Shown: positions 8,997 to 18,363, counted from the first letter of the stretch. The stretch is DNA of 64,000 nt from an uncultured Rhodospirillales bacterium (GCA_903835235.1 CAILMF010000059.1:1-64000), one strand, 5' to 3'. Notes: generated from the sequence alone by a model not told the origin. A program made the numbers and translations.

Positions 8997-9935
8997 GTGA
9001 CACAGAGAAGGGCATTGCTGCTGGGCATGGCGGGCGCCGCGGCGCTGCGGCCGGCGCGTGCCGCCGGTTGGCCGGAACGCCCGCTTTCGTTGGTGCTGCC
9101 GTTCAACGCCGGCGGTCCCAGCGACAACTTCGCCCGCGTGCTGGCGCAACAGTTGAACCAGGCGCTCGGTGAGCCCGGCGTGGTGGTGCTGAACAAGCCG
9201 GGTGCCGCGGGCAATATCGGCCTGGCGGAAGTGGCGGCGAGCCAGCCGGATGGCTACATGCTTGGCATCATCACCAACTCGGTGGCGGCGCATGTGGTGA
9301 TGGTGCCGAAGCCGATCGTGACGTTCGATAGCTTCACCTGGCTGGCCGGGCTGGTGGTGGAGCCATCGGCTATTGTTGCCCGCCCCGGCAGCTTCCGCGA
9401 CTTCGCCGATTTCATCGCCCAGGCGCGGCGGCGTGGTCTTTCGGTCGGGCATGCCGGTATCGGCACGGCGCACCAGATCGCGCTCTCCCTGTTGGAACGC
9501 AAGGCCGGGATCGAGCTGGTGCAGGTGCCCTTCACCGGCAGCGCGCCGGCCAAGACGCAGCTGCTGGGCGGGCATATCGACGCCGCGATTTTTCCGTTGT
9601 CGGAGGTGCTGATCATGCTGCGTGAACGCCAGGGCCAGGCGCTGGCGGTGACACTGGCGGAGCGCACCCGCTTCGCGCCTGACATGCCGACCTTCCGTGA
9701 GAACGGGTTCGAGGTGGTCTCCGGCACCAGGCGCGGTATCGTCGGCCCGGCCGGGCTGCCGGCGCCGGTGCAGCAACGGCTGGGCGCCGCCTTGGCGCAA
9801 GTGATGCAGTCCGCCGCGCTGAAGCAGGTGCTGGATGAGATGAATGTCGAGATCGACTTCCGCAGCGGGCCGGATCTGCTCGCGCTGATGCGCCAGGATG
9901 AAGCGACCATACGCGCCCTGCGCCTGCCGACCTGA
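8997..9935 (+). CDS. Bug-family (TctC-type) periplasmic substrate-binding protein
   Basis: A 312-residue receptor with signal sequence TQRRALLLGMAGAAALRPARA, then WPERPLSLVLPFNAGGPSDN and the ligand-pocket region GAAGNIGLAEVA. The start is GTG 8997 with GGAGGA six bases upstream; the longer open frame before it is antisense to the CoA-transferase. The family's usual ENRPGAGG is VLNKPGAAG here. It heads a plus-strand operon with the HMG-CoA-lyase-like and amidohydrolase genes and so probably binds the acid they degrade. No permease genes are adjacent. Confidence 0.9.
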   Translation: MTQRRALLLGMAGAAALRPARAAGWPERPLSLVLPFNAGGPSDNFARVLAQQLNQALGEPGVVVLNKPGAAGNIGLAEVAASQPDGYMLGIITNSVAAHVVMVPKPIVTFDSFTWLAGLVVEPSAIVARPGSFRDFADFIAQARRRGLSVGHAGIGTAHQIALSLLERKAGIELVQVPFTGSAPAKTQLLGGHIDAAIFPLSEVLIMLRERQGQALAVTLAERTRFAPDMPTFRENGFEVVSGTRRGIVGPAGLPAPVQQRLGAALAQVMQSAALKQVLDEMNVEIDFRSGPDLLALMRQDEATIRALRLPT

Positions 9936-9947
9936 GGGAACCCCGCC

Positions 9948-10907
9948 ATGACCGACCTGCCCAAGAGCATTGACATCCATGAGGAAGGCCCGCGCGAGGG
10001 CTTTCAGATCGAGCCTGGCCCGATCAGCAGCGCAGACAAGATCGCGCTGATCGAGGCGCTGGCGGAAACCGGCCTCAAGCACATCCAGGTGTGCAGCTTC
10101 GTCAATCCCAAGCTGGTGCCGGGCTGGGCGGATGCCGATTCGGTGGCCGGCGGTTTCCGGCCGAAGGACGGCGTGCACTACACGGGGCTGTGGTTCAACG
10201 ACAAAGGGCTGCTGCGCGCGCTGGCGCATAGGGATCGGCTCTCGCTCTATGGCAGCATCACCACCACGGCATCGGAGGCCTTCACGCAGAAGAACCTCAA
10301 CCGCAGCCATGTTGAAAATCTGGTGGCGCAACGCAAGCAGGCGGCGCTGCATCTGTCGCACGGCATTGAGATCCGCCGCATTTCCGTGCAGGCGGCCTTC
10401 GGCTGCAACTACCAGGGCGATATCAGCCCGGCCGACGTGATCCGCGTGCTGACCGATGGCTTCGCCATTGCCGACGCAGCGGGCGTCAAGCCGGCGATCA
10501 TCTCGCTGGCGGATACCATGGGCTGGGCCACGCCCATTCGCGTGGAACGCCTGCTGGGCGAGGTCCGCAGCCGCTGGCCGGAGCAGCGGCTTTCGCTGCA
10601 CCTGCACGACACGCGCGGGCTGGCGGTGGCCAATGCGCATGCGGGGCTGCGCATGGGCGTGAACCGGTTTGACAGCACCGTGGGTGGTCTGGGCGGCTGT
10701 CCCTTCGCGGGCCAGAAGGGCGCTGCTGGGAATATCTGCACCGAGGAATTGGTGCTGCTGTGCGAGGAAATGGGCATCGCCACCGGCGTCGATCTCGACG
10801 CGCTTATAGAGGTGGGGCGCATGGCGGAGCGCATCGTCGGCCACCAGTTGCCGAGCGAACTCATCCGCGCCGGCTCGCTCGACGCCTTCCGTCGCAAGGC
10901 GGCTTGA
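9948..10907 (+). CDS. HMG-CoA lyase-like (retro-Claisen aldolase)
   Basis: A 319-residue TIM-barrel enzyme of the HMG-CoA lyase family, which splits 3-hydroxy-3-methylacyl-CoA esters into acetyl-CoA and a keto acid. Visible are EGPREGFQIE (the family's GPRDG(L/F)Q with Glu for Asp), the metal-binding LHLHDTRG near residue 210, and the catalytic-Cys loop GGLGGCPFAG near residue 245. Together with the divergent CoA-transferases it suggests a route that activates an acid with CoA and then cleaves it. It lies 12 bp after the Bug gene. The exact substrate is unknown; citramalyl- or similar branched CoA esters would fit. Confidence 0.85.
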   Translation: MTDLPKSIDIHEEGPREGFQIEPGPISSADKIALIEALAETGLKHIQVCSFVNPKLVPGWADADSVAGGFRPKDGVHYTGLWFNDKGLLRALAHRDRLSLYGSITTTASEAFTQKNLNRSHVENLVAQRKQAALHLSHGIEIRRISVQAAFGCNYQGDISPADVIRVLTDGFAIADAAGVKPAIISLADTMGWATPIRVERLLGEVRSRWPEQRLSLHLHDTRGLAVANAHAGLRMGVNRFDSTVGGLGGCPFAGQKGAAGNICTEELVLLCEEMGIATGVDLDALIEVGRMAERIVGHQLPSELIRAGSLDAFRRKAA

Positions 10908-10909
10908 AC

Positions 10910-11917
10910 GTGGCTCAAGCTCCCTCACCGCACCTGGCGATCCGCCCCGACTGGCTGGCGCTGCGGCCCGAGCCGGCGCTCGAGCCGGCGCTGCCGATCA
11001 TCGACCCGCATCACCACCTGTGGGAACGCGACGGCAAGCCCTACCACGCTGAGCACCTGCTGGCCGATATCGCCGAGAGCGGCCACAACGTGGTTGGCAC
11101 CGTCTTCATCGAATGCAAGGCGCGCTACCGCACCGCGGGCGACCCGCTGGAAGCGCCGCTGGGCGAAACCGCCTTCGCCGCCGCCAGCCACAGCGGACCG
11201 GCCGCGCTCGGCATTGTCGGGCATGTAGACTTGCGCGCCGGCGCGCGGGCGGCTGCGCTGCTTGAGGCGCATGTCGCTGCCGGGCAGGGGCGCTTCAAGG
11301 GCGTGCGCCACAGCAGCGCCTGGCACCCGGACCCTGCCGCCAAGGGCAGCTCTACCAGCCCGCCGCCCGGCCTGCTGCTGGACGCCGATTTCCGCGCGGG
11401 CTTTGCCTGCCTGGCGCCGCGGGGCCTGACCTTCGACGCCTGGATGTTCCATACGCAGCTGGCGGAACTGCGCGACCTGGCGGATGCCTTTCCATCTACG
11501 AAAATTGTGCTGGACCATGTCGGTGGTCCGCTCAACATCGGCCCCTACCACAGCCGCCAGCCGCATGTGATGCGCGAGTGGCGCGCCAGCATGCAGGCGT
11601 TGGCGGCGCTGCCGAACGTGCACATCAAGCTCGGCGGCTTCGGCATGCGGCTGTTCAACTGCGACTGCTATGGGCAGGAGCTGCCGCCCTCGTCGGAGCA
11701 GCTTGCCGAGGCCTGGCGGCCCTACATCGAATGGTGCGTGCAGGTGTTCGGCGCCGGGCGCTGCATGTTCGAGAGCAACTTCCCGGTGGACAAGGGCGCC
11801 TGTTCCTACGGCGCGCTGTGGAACGCCTACAAGCGGGTCACGGCAGGCTGGTCGGCCGATGAGCGCGCCGCGCTGTTCCACGGCACCGCCGCACGTTTCT
11901 ATTCGCTCGGCGGCTGA
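10910..11917 (+). CDS. Amidohydrolase family 2 (ACMSD/LigI-like) hydrolase
   Basis: A 335-residue metal-dependent TIM-barrel hydrolase. LPIIDPHHHLWER near residue 25 gives the first-strand His pair, FIECKARYR the second strand, VLDHVGGP the later catalytic His, and ESNFPVDKG the final-strand acidic residue. This pattern is that of the amidohydrolase-2 group containing 2-pyrone-4,6-dicarboxylate lactonase. The start is GTG 10910, two bases after the stop of the lyase gene; a TTG at 10904 would overlap it. A lactone or pyrone hydrolysis step next to CoA activation and cleavage is plausible but unproven. Confidence 0.82.
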   Translation: MAQAPSPHLAIRPDWLALRPEPALEPALPIIDPHHHLWERDGKPYHAEHLLADIAESGHNVVGTVFIECKARYRTAGDPLEAPLGETAFAAASHSGPAALGIVGHVDLRAGARAAALLEAHVAAGQGRFKGVRHSSAWHPDPAAKGSSTSPPPGLLLDADFRAGFACLAPRGLTFDAWMFHTQLAELRDLADAFPSTKIVLDHVGGPLNIGPYHSRQPHVMREWRASMQALAALPNVHIKLGGFGMRLFNCDCYGQELPPSSEQLAEAWRPYIEWCVQVFGAGRCMFESNFPVDKGACSYGALWNAYKRVTAGWSADERAALFHGTAARFYSLGG

Positions 11918-11957
11918 ACCGGTCCTATCCTCCGGCGCAAGAACCGGAGGAACCACC

Positions 11958-12911
11958 GTGCTGCATCGCCGCCATCTGCTTGCCTCGCTCGGCGCTTCTG
12001 CGTTGGCGTCTCCCGCGCTGGCGCAGGTGGGGTGGCAGCCAAGCCGGCCGATCCAGTGCATCATCGGCTTCGCGCCTGGTGGCGGCGCGGACCAGATCGG
12101 CCGCGCGGTGTGCGAGGCCGCCGCGCCGTTGTTCCCGCAGCCGCTGGTCATCAGCAACAAGCCGGGCGCGGGCGGCGCCATTGCGGCGCAATACGTGGCG
12201 GCGCAGCCGGGGGATGGCCACACCCTGTTCATGGGCGGCGGCACCGAAAGCACCAGCCTGCCCGCCTTCCGCGACCTGCCCTACGACCCCAAGCGCGACT
12301 TCCGCGCGGTCATGCGGCTGATGCGCCAGCGGCTGTTCTTCTTTACCTCCGCCAAGGGCCGCTTTACCAGCATGGCGCAGGTGCTGGAGGCGGCGAAGCG
12401 CCAGCCTGGTTCGGTCAGCTACGGCACGTCCGGCATCGGCAGCATCCCGCATGCGGGCTTTTTGGTGATGGAGCGGGCGCGCGGGCTGGAGATGGTGCAT
12501 TCGCCTTACACTGGCGGCGCGCCCAGCGTGCAGGCGGTGGTGGCGCGACAGATCGACCTGGCCGCGGCCCATCCGGAGGAGTTCCGCGGCATGGCCGATG
12601 CCGGCGAAATCCGTGTCCTCGCCGTGGCCAGCGCCGAACGCGCGCCGCAATACCCGGATGCGCCGACGCTCAGGGAACTCGGCTTCGACGTGGTGATCGA
12701 GAACATGAAGGGCTGGGTGGTGCCATCGGCCACGCCGGATGCGGCGGTGCAGAGCCTGCATGATCGCTTTCGCCAGGCCATGCATACCCCGCTGTGGCAG
12801 CGCTTTTTGGAGCACGCCGGCGACACCGATGGCTACCTGCCCGGGCCGGAATTCCAGGCGGCGATGGACAGCCTGTTGGCCACGGTGCGGCGGGTGGCGC
12901 GGCCGGCGTAG
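11958..12911 (+). CDS. Bug-family (TctC-type) periplasmic substrate-binding protein
   Basis: A 317-residue receptor, last gene of the 8997-12911 operon. The signal HRRHLLASLGASALASPALAQ precedes WQPSRPIQCIIGFAPGGGAD and NKPGAGG, then YGTSGIGSIPHAG and the ligand-loop PYTGGAPSVQAV. GTG 11958 has GGAGGAA upstream. This is the second receptor in one five-kilobase operon, so either two related acids are taken up or one copy is redundant. A strong hairpin at 13009-13040 follows. Confidence 0.9.
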   Translation: MLHRRHLLASLGASALASPALAQVGWQPSRPIQCIIGFAPGGGADQIGRAVCEAAAPLFPQPLVISNKPGAGGAIAAQYVAAQPGDGHTLFMGGGTESTSLPAFRDLPYDPKRDFRAVMRLMRQRLFFFTSAKGRFTSMAQVLEAAKRQPGSVSYGTSGIGSIPHAGFLVMERARGLEMVHSPYTGGAPSVQAVVARQIDLAAAHPEEFRGMADAGEIRVLAVASAERAPQYPDAPTLRELGFDVVIENMKGWVVPSATPDAAVQSLHDRFRQAMHTPLWQRFLEHAGDTDGYLPGPEFQAAMDSLLATVRRVARPA

Positions 12912-13008
12912 GGCGGCGCCAGGACGCGCGGCCCGCTCTCAGGCGGGCCGAGCCGCCGAACGGCGGCTGCGCCAAATGGCGCGTAAGCCAAGGCGGTGGA
13001 TGCCGCCG

Positions 13009-13040
13009 CGCCACGCCGAAGTCGTGCCTTCGGCGTGGCG
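13009..13040 (+). terminator. Hairpin after the catabolic operon
   Basis: A perfect 13-bp stem (cgccacgccgaag, 13009-13021, with 13028-13040) and a 6-base loop. There is no T-run. The stretch 12912-13008 before it holds two shorter GC dyads. It lies between convergent genes, directly before the paired-hairpin repeat. Confidence 0.6.
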
Positions 13041-13045
13041 CGTCT

Positions 13046-13160
13046 TAGAGCAATATCCGTTCTGATGGAATCATCAGAACGGATTTCTTGCTCTGCAACT
13101 TATTGAAGCTACAGCACTATCCGCTCACGCTGATTCAGCGTGAGCGGATAGTGCTGTAGG
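13046..13160. repeat. Paired-hairpin repeat, copy A
   Basis: Two adjacent inverted repeats form a 115-bp unit. Hairpin 1 spans 13047-13094: clamp AGAGCAA with TTGCTCT, then a 12-bp inner stem ATCCGTTCTGAT, loop GGAATC. Hairpin 2 spans 13109-13159 and is a perfect 25-bp inverted repeat around a single base. The linker reads GCAACTTATTGAAG. Related units occur at 21839, 32842 and 46280. It sits between convergent genes and codes for nothing. Confidence 0.85.
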
Positions 13161-13165
13161 GCCAG

Positions 13166-14956
13166 CTAATGATTGTGCCGGCTCTCGCCGCGCGTCTCCA
13201 GGATGTTGAGGTACATTGTCGCGGGTTCCAGGCACATGCCGGTGCCGAGTTGCCCGACGATGCCGCGCTGGATTTCCTCCCACGGCGTCTTGTGCACCAG
13301 CGCCGGCTTTACCCAGGCGGCGCGGCGCGCGGCCAGCTCGGCCTCGGGGATCAGCACGTCCACCCGCCGGGTGTTGAGGTCGATGCGGATCGGGTCGCCC
13401 GACTTCAGCAGTGCCAGGCCGCCACCCACCGCCGCTTCCGGCGAGACGTTGAGGATGGAGGGCGAGGCGGAGGTGCCGGACTGCCGGCCATCGCCCATGG
13501 TGGGCAGGCTGTCGATGCCGTGCTTCAGCAGGCTAGCCGGCGGCTGCATGTTCACCACCTCGGCGGAACCGGGGTAGCCCACCGGGCCGCAATTGCGGAT
13601 CACCAGCACGGTATGGTCGTCGATGCCGAGGGAGGGGTCCTCGATGCGGTCGTGGTAGTCCTCCGGCCCCTCGAACACCACGACCTTGCCGGTGAAGACG
13701 CCCTGCGGGTCTGACAGGAAGCGTTCCTGGAACGCCTTGTCGATGACGCTGACCTTCATCACCGCACTGTCAAAAATATTGCCGTGCAGGATGGCGAAGC
13801 CGGCATGCGGCTTCATCGGGGTGTCGTAGGCGCGGATCACCTCACGGTCGACATGCGCGACATCAGCGACATTCTCCGCCATGGTCCGGCCGTTGACGGT
13901 CTTCGCGTCGCCACGCAGCACGCCGGCCTTCAGCAGTTCATGCATCACCGCCGGCACGCCGCCAGCCCGATGAAAACTCTCGCCCAGGAAGCGCCCGGCC
14001 GGCTGGCAGTCCACCAGCAGCGGAATGTCGTGGCCGATCCTGTCCCAGTCCTCGATCTCCAGCGCCACGCCCATGTGGCGGGCAATGGCGATGATGTGCG
14101 GCGGGCAGTTGGTGGAAGCCCCGATGGCGCTGGCGGCGAGGATCGCGTTCTCGAAGGCCGCGCGGGTCATGATGTCGGACGGGCGCAGGTTCTCGTGCAC
14201 CATGTCGACGATGCGCTTGCCCGTTGCATAGGCCATCTGGCCGCGCTCCCGGTAGGGGCCGGGGATGGCGGCGCAGCCGGGCAGGCTCATGCCCAGTGCC
14301 TCGGCCATGCTGTTCATGGAAAGCGCGGTGCCCATGGTGTTGCAGTGCCCCACCGACGTGGCGGACGACGCGACCAGCTCCATGAAGCCGTCATAGTCCA
14401 GCTCGCCGCGCGCCAGCATCTTGCGGGCTTCCCAGACGATGGTGCCGGACCCCGTCAGGCGGCCCTGGTAGTGGCCGTCCAGCATCGGGCCGCCACTCAG
14501 CACGATGGCCGGGATGTTCATCGTCGCCGCGCCCATCAGGCAGGCCGGCGTGGTCTTGTCGCAGCCGGTGGTCAGCACCACGCCATCGAGGGGATAGCCG
14601 TGCAGCACCTCCACCAGGCTGAGATAGGCCAGGTTGCGGTCATTCGCCGCGGTCGGCCGCTTGCCGGTCTCCTGGATCGGGTGGATCGGGAATTCCAGCG
14701 GAATGCCGCCGGCATCGCGGATGCCCTGCTTGGTCCGCTCGGCCAGTTCGATGTGGTGGCGGTTGCAGGGGGCGATGTCACTGCCGGTCTGGGCGATGCC
14801 GATGATCGGCCGGCCGGATTGCAATTCGGCCCGGGTGAAGCCGTAGTTCAGCATGCGCTCGACGTAGAGCGCGGTCATCCCCGGGTCTTCCGGGTCGTCG
14901 AACCAGCGCTGGCTGCGCAGGCGGAAGTGCTTCTTGGTCTGGTCGCTGCCGGCCAT
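13166..14956 (-). CDS. D-xylonate dehydratase-like IlvD/Edd family enzyme
   Basis: A 596-residue iron-sulfur dehydratase converting a sugar acid to its 2-keto-3-deoxy form. The cluster cysteines are in GSDIAPCNRHH (near residue 65), TTGCDKTTPACLMG (near 130) and GHCNTMGTA (near 200). The opening RFRLRSQRWFDDP-like region with MTALYVERMLNYG and the C-terminal RHNH match the Caulobacter XylD type of D-xylonate dehydratase rather than IlvD or Edd. ATG 14956 has GGGGAAAG upstream. Last gene of a minus-strand series from 18281. The precise sugar acid is inferred from family resemblance only. Confidence 0.85.
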   Translation of the reverse strand: MAGSDQTKKHFRLRSQRWFDDPEDPGMTALYVERMLNYGFTRAELQSGRPIIGIAQTGSDIAPCNRHHIELAERTKQGIRDAGGIPLEFPIHPIQETGKRPTAANDRNLAYLSLVEVLHGYPLDGVVLTTGCDKTTPACLMGAATMNIPAIVLSGGPMLDGHYQGRLTGSGTIVWEARKMLARGELDYDGFMELVASSATSVGHCNTMGTALSMNSMAEALGMSLPGCAAIPGPYRERGQMAYATGKRIVDMVHENLRPSDIMTRAAFENAILAASAIGASTNCPPHIIAIARHMGVALEIEDWDRIGHDIPLLVDCQPAGRFLGESFHRAGGVPAVMHELLKAGVLRGDAKTVNGRTMAENVADVAHVDREVIRAYDTPMKPHAGFAILHGNIFDSAVMKVSVIDKAFQERFLSDPQGVFTGKVVVFEGPEDYHDRIEDPSLGIDDHTVLVIRNCGPVGYPGSAEVVNMQPPASLLKHGIDSLPTMGDGRQSGTSASPSILNVSPEAAVGGGLALLKSGDPIRIDLNTRRVDVLIPEAELAARRAAWVKPALVHKTPWEEIQRGIVGQLGTGMCLEPATMYLNILETRGESRHNH

Positions 14957-15024
14957 GGCTTTCCCCTTTGATTTCTCGGGGAAGCCTTGGCGCGGCAGCA
15001 CGCGGTGTCAAGCCAAGGCGCGGC

Positions 15025-16062
15025 TCAGGCGGAGGCTTCCTCCAGGAACACCTGCACCGCGCGGAACAATGCCCCACGGTTGCGTTCCATGCAGATCGTG
15101 TGCGTCCCCTCGCCCAGCAATTCCAGGCGCTTGCCCGGGCTGTTCCTCAGCAACGGGAACAGCGTGCTGGCCATGTAGGGCGGCGTGTCCTGGTCCCATT
15201 CGGCCAGCACCAGCATGGTCGGCGCGGTGATCTTGGCGGGGTCGTAGAAGGGCCGTCCGGCCGACCAGTATTCACGGCCATCGGCGGCGCTGCCATTGGG
15301 CGCGCGCAGCACTGGCGGGTTCTGGCGCTGGCCCTCGGGGTCGGTCGCCCAGGTCACGCCGGCCCAATGCTCGAACCAGCCGGCCGGGATCAGCCCGGCC
15401 TTCTTGTCCTCGGGTACGCCGGTCAGCCAGCGCTCGCGCGCCTGCGCCTGGGTAACGGTGCGATAGGCGCCCAGCGGCTGGCCGTTGTCGGTCAGGCTGG
15501 CGGTGCTGCGCAGCCAGACCGGCGCGTAGAGCACCAGGCGTTCCACCAGGCTGGCGTTGTCGGCGGCGTAGCGACCCATCAGGGAGGTGCCGCGCGACCA
15601 GCCCATGCAGGTGAGCTTGGCCAGGCCGCGCTTGGCCCGGATATGCGCGGCCGCGGCGGCGATGGCGGCGACCGCGGCCTCGCCCTTGCCGAGTGGAGGG
15701 TTGCCGGCGGCGGGCTGGCTCATCTCCGGCCAGCGGGTGCTGCGGCCATAGCCGGGCAGGTCCATCAGCCATACGTCGAAGCCGCGGCCGGCGATGTAGT
15801 CCATCCAGCTCTGCCCACCCAAGGGCAGGTCAAACGCCGTGCTGGCCGGGTAGGTGGCGCCATGCACGAACAGCAGCGTGCGCCCGGGCGTGAAGGCGCT
15901 GAGCGAGGCCGGGCGCTTGTTGCGGAGGAACAGCTCCAGCCCCGGCTCGCCGGAGGGGATCATGGACTCCTCGGTCACCAGGCCCTGGGCCGGCTGGGCC
16001 GTCGCCTCACTCAGCATGGGGGCGGCAAGCAGGGGGCTGGCGAGCAGCGCACGGCGTTGCAT
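15025..16062 (-). CDS. Secreted alpha/beta hydrolase
   Basis: A 345-residue hydrolase with an Arg-containing signal peptide (MQRRALLASPLLAAPMLSE). The oxyanion-hole motif FVHGATYP lies near residue 70, the nucleophile elbow GWSRGTS near residue 170, and a C-terminal His in GEGTHTICMERN near residue 325; an acidic partner is expected in the VLAEWDQD loop. It would hydrolyse an ester or lactone in the periplasm. Its place between a xylonate-dehydratase-like enzyme and a 2-hydroxyacid dehydrogenase suggests a lactone or ester of a sugar or hydroxy acid, but this is context only. Confidence 0.85.
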   Translation of the reverse strand: MQRRALLASPLLAAPMLSEATAQPAQGLVTEESMIPSGEPGLELFLRNKRPASLSAFTPGRTLLFVHGATYPASTAFDLPLGGQSWMDYIAGRGFDVWLMDLPGYGRSTRWPEMSQPAAGNPPLGKGEAAVAAIAAAAAHIRAKRGLAKLTCMGWSRGTSLMGRYAADNASLVERLVLYAPVWLRSTASLTDNGQPLGAYRTVTQAQARERWLTGVPEDKKAGLIPAGWFEHWAGVTWATDPEGQRQNPPVLRAPNGSAADGREYWSAGRPFYDPAKITAPTMLVLAEWDQDTPPYMASTLFPLLRNSPGKRLELLGEGTHTICMERNRGALFRAVQVFLEEASA

Positions 16063-16193
16063 GGCATTCTCCCGATCCGGTCTGGGTTGTCAGCGCTGAG
16101 GCTAACGCGCCAGCCGGCCCCAGGCCAGCATGGCGCCACGTGAACGCCAGGACAGCGCGGTTCGTTCGCACCGCCCCGCCCCGGCAGGCCCGA

Positions 16194-17201
16194 TCAGTCG
16201 CTCTCGGACGGGATCACGTTGGTCTCCAGGCCGCGCACCAGCACATCGCGCATGGTCTCCACCCCCAGGCGGCGGATGTCGTCCCAAGCCTCCGGCGTGT
16301 GGAAGGCGATATGCGGGGTGATGACCAGGCGCCCGGCAAGCCAGGGTTCACGGTTGCGGTAGGCCTGGAGCAGCCCGGGGACCGGCGCCACCGGCGGCTC
16401 CACCGGGATCACGTCCAGCCCGGCGCCGGCCAGGTGGGTGTCGCGCAGCACCTTCTCCAGCGCGTCGATCTGCACGATCGGCCCGCGCGCGGTGTTCACC
16501 AGCACGCTGCCCTTGGGCATCAGCCGCAGCTCGCGCTCGCCGATCAGGTCGCGGGTGTGGCGGGTCAGGGGCGTGTGGATGCTCAGCACGTCGGATTGCG
16601 CCAGCAGCGCCTCCAGGCTCGGCGCCCGCTCGATGCCCACGGCCCGGTCCCAGCCGTTCGGCAGCGCGGGGTCGAAGAACACCACGCGATACCCAAAGGC
16701 CTTGGCCCGCAGCGCGGCGGCGGTGCCGATGCGGCCCAGCCCCAGGATGCCGAAGGTCTGGGTCTGCTGGCGCCGGTGCAGCGGCGATTCGATCTTGGCC
16801 CAGCCGGCCGGGTCGGGGCCGCGCTGGGTATCGTGGTACAGGATCAGGCCACGCCGCAGGCTCAGCGCCAGCAGCACGGCGAACTCCGCCACCTCCATGG
16901 TGCCGTAGTCCGGCACATTGCACACCTTGATGCCGCGCGCGGCGGCGGCGACGCGGTCCACCCGGTCATAGCCCACGCCCATGCGGACGATGACGCGCAG
17001 CTTGGGGAAGCGGGCGATCTGGTCGGCCGGCACCGCCATGCGCAGCGTCATCAGCCCCTCGACCTCGGCCAGCAGGCTGTCCGGCAGCTCCGCGATGCTG
17101 GCCTTGGCATTGCCCTGCAGCAGCCGCACGCTTGGGCCCAGGATGTCCTGGTCCAATTTGGTATCCGGATAGAGGCCTTCCGGCTCAAGTACCGTCAGCA
17201 T
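16194..17201 (-). CDS. D-2-hydroxyacid dehydrogenase, NAD(P)-dependent
   Basis: A 335-residue member of the D-2-hydroxyacid dehydrogenase family that interconverts 2-keto and D-2-hydroxy acids. It has the Rossmann motif GILGLGRIGTA near residue 155, catalytic Arg in VNTARGPIV near 240, Glu in the VIPVEPPVAP region and His in ITPHIAFHT near 300. The N-terminal catalytic half has VGYDRVD. Cytoplasmic. It lies 87 bp after the cyclase gene. The CtBP-like subgroup often accepts bulky 2-keto acids; the actual substrate is unknown. Confidence 0.88.
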   Translation of the reverse strand: MLTVLEPEGLYPDTKLDQDILGPSVRLLQGNAKASIAELPDSLLAEVEGLMTLRMAVPADQIARFPKLRVIVRMGVGYDRVDRVAAAARGIKVCNVPDYGTMEVAEFAVLLALSLRRGLILYHDTQRGPDPAGWAKIESPLHRRQQTQTFGILGLGRIGTAAALRAKAFGYRVVFFDPALPNGWDRAVGIERAPSLEALLAQSDVLSIHTPLTRHTRDLIGERELRLMPKGSVLVNTARGPIVQIDALEKVLRDTHLAGAGLDVIPVEPPVAPVPGLLQAYRNREPWLAGRLVITPHIAFHTPEAWDDIRRLGVETMRDVLVRGLETNVIPSESD

Positions 17202-17288
17202 GCCCGTTCGCTCCCCGCTTCTTGTGGCCGCAGGATGCGGGGAGCCGGGCGGGCCGGCAAGCCGGTGTCTGGCCTGCCGGCGCCAGCG

Positions 17289-18281
17289 CTACAGCAGCGC
17301 CGAGGGCGCCACGGTGGAGCCGGTGGCGCCCTGCAGCTTCAGCGGCTGCACCATCAGGGCGAATTCGCTGCGCCCCTTGGTGGCCAGCACGTCCAGCTTC
17401 ATGTTCTCCAGCAGGTGCACGCCGTTCACCACCAGGGCGATCTGGTGCACCGGCAGGTTGGCGCCGGGGCGGGAGGGGCTGATCTCCACCGGCGGGGTGT
17501 CGGCGCCCATCAGGATCGGGTTCTTCGCGCAGACATACTCGCCGGCGGCGATGCCGAGCCCTGGGTTGCCGCGGACATAGCGGGCGTTGTCCACGCCCCA
17601 GAGCTTGCCGTAGCCGGTGTGGAAGATCACCGCGTCGCCCTCGCGGATCTGCACGTTCTGCCGCCGCTGCGCCGCCTCCACATCGGCCACCGTGATCTCG
17701 TAGTCATCCGCCAGCATCGGCACGCCCTTCAGCGCCGCGATGTCCAGCAGCAGCCCGCGGGTGAAGATGGTGCCGACCGTCTCGACCCCCATCTCGCGGA
17801 AGCCGCTGCGCGTGGTGATGCTGTTGGCATCAACGCAGTTGTACATGTGCTCGCCGATGGTCTGGTGCGGGAACATGTCGAACTGCGTGCCGATCTGGCC
17901 GAACTCGCCGGTCATGATCTCCTCGTTGCCGTGGCGGTTGTTCGGCCCCGGGTTGCGCGCGGTCTGCTTGGTGGTCAGCGAATACTGCCGGCCGGGATTC
18001 AGCGGCATGCTGGGCGAGAGCACCTGGCCAAGCTCGACGATCTCGCCGGTGCGGATCAGCCCGGCGGCGCTGCGCGCGCGTTCGGGGGTCATCAGGTTCA
18101 TTGCACCGCGCCGGTCGGCGGCACCCCAGCGGGAGGGGCAGCGCTGCGCCGCGGCGGGCGGCGACCAGGCGGGGCCAGGGGCAGGGGCAGCGGTGGTGCC
18201 CTGGGCGGCGGCGCGGCGGGCGCCGGTGGCGGCCAGCAGCGCGCCGGCTCCGAACAGCAGGCGACGGGAAAGCGAGGTCAT
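17289..18281 (-). CDS. Exported cyclase-family (kynurenine formamidase-like) hydrolase
   Basis: A 330-residue protein with a twin-arginine-like signal (SRRLLFGAGALLAATGARRAAAQ) and a cyclase-family domain. The classic metal motif HxGTHxDxPxH appears as GQIGTQFDMFPHQ near residue 135: Gln replaces the His residues at two positions, a variant known in one branch of the family. EGDAVIFHTGYG and LPVHQIALVVNGVHLLENM are conserved later elements. ATG 18281 has GGAGG upstream; the longer frame is antisense to the SDR gene. It diverges from the SDR over an 82-bp promoter gap. It probably opens a lactone or lactam in the periplasm. Confidence 0.83.
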   Translation of the reverse strand: MTSLSRRLLFGAGALLAATGARRAAAQGTTAAPAPGPAWSPPAAAQRCPSRWGAADRRGAMNLMTPERARSAAGLIRTGEIVELGQVLSPSMPLNPGRQYSLTTKQTARNPGPNNRHGNEEIMTGEFGQIGTQFDMFPHQTIGEHMYNCVDANSITTRSGFREMGVETVGTIFTRGLLLDIAALKGVPMLADDYEITVADVEAAQRRQNVQIREGDAVIFHTGYGKLWGVDNARYVRGNPGLGIAAGEYVCAKNPILMGADTPPVEISPSRPGANLPVHQIALVVNGVHLLENMKLDVLATKGRSEFALMVQPLKLQGATGSTVAPSALL

Positions 18282-18363
18282 GGGATATCCTCCGAGCTTA
18301 TCGTGTTCCAGGCGGTCGTTGCCGCCCGGTGACAGTTTGGCACGCATTGGGGGCGGCAGGGCG

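Noticed and set aside
8889..10928. Upstream extension of the CoA-transferase frame to 1080 codons
   Set aside because: Beyond ATG 8888 it only mirrors the Bug and HMG-CoA-lyase-like genes; no domain is present.
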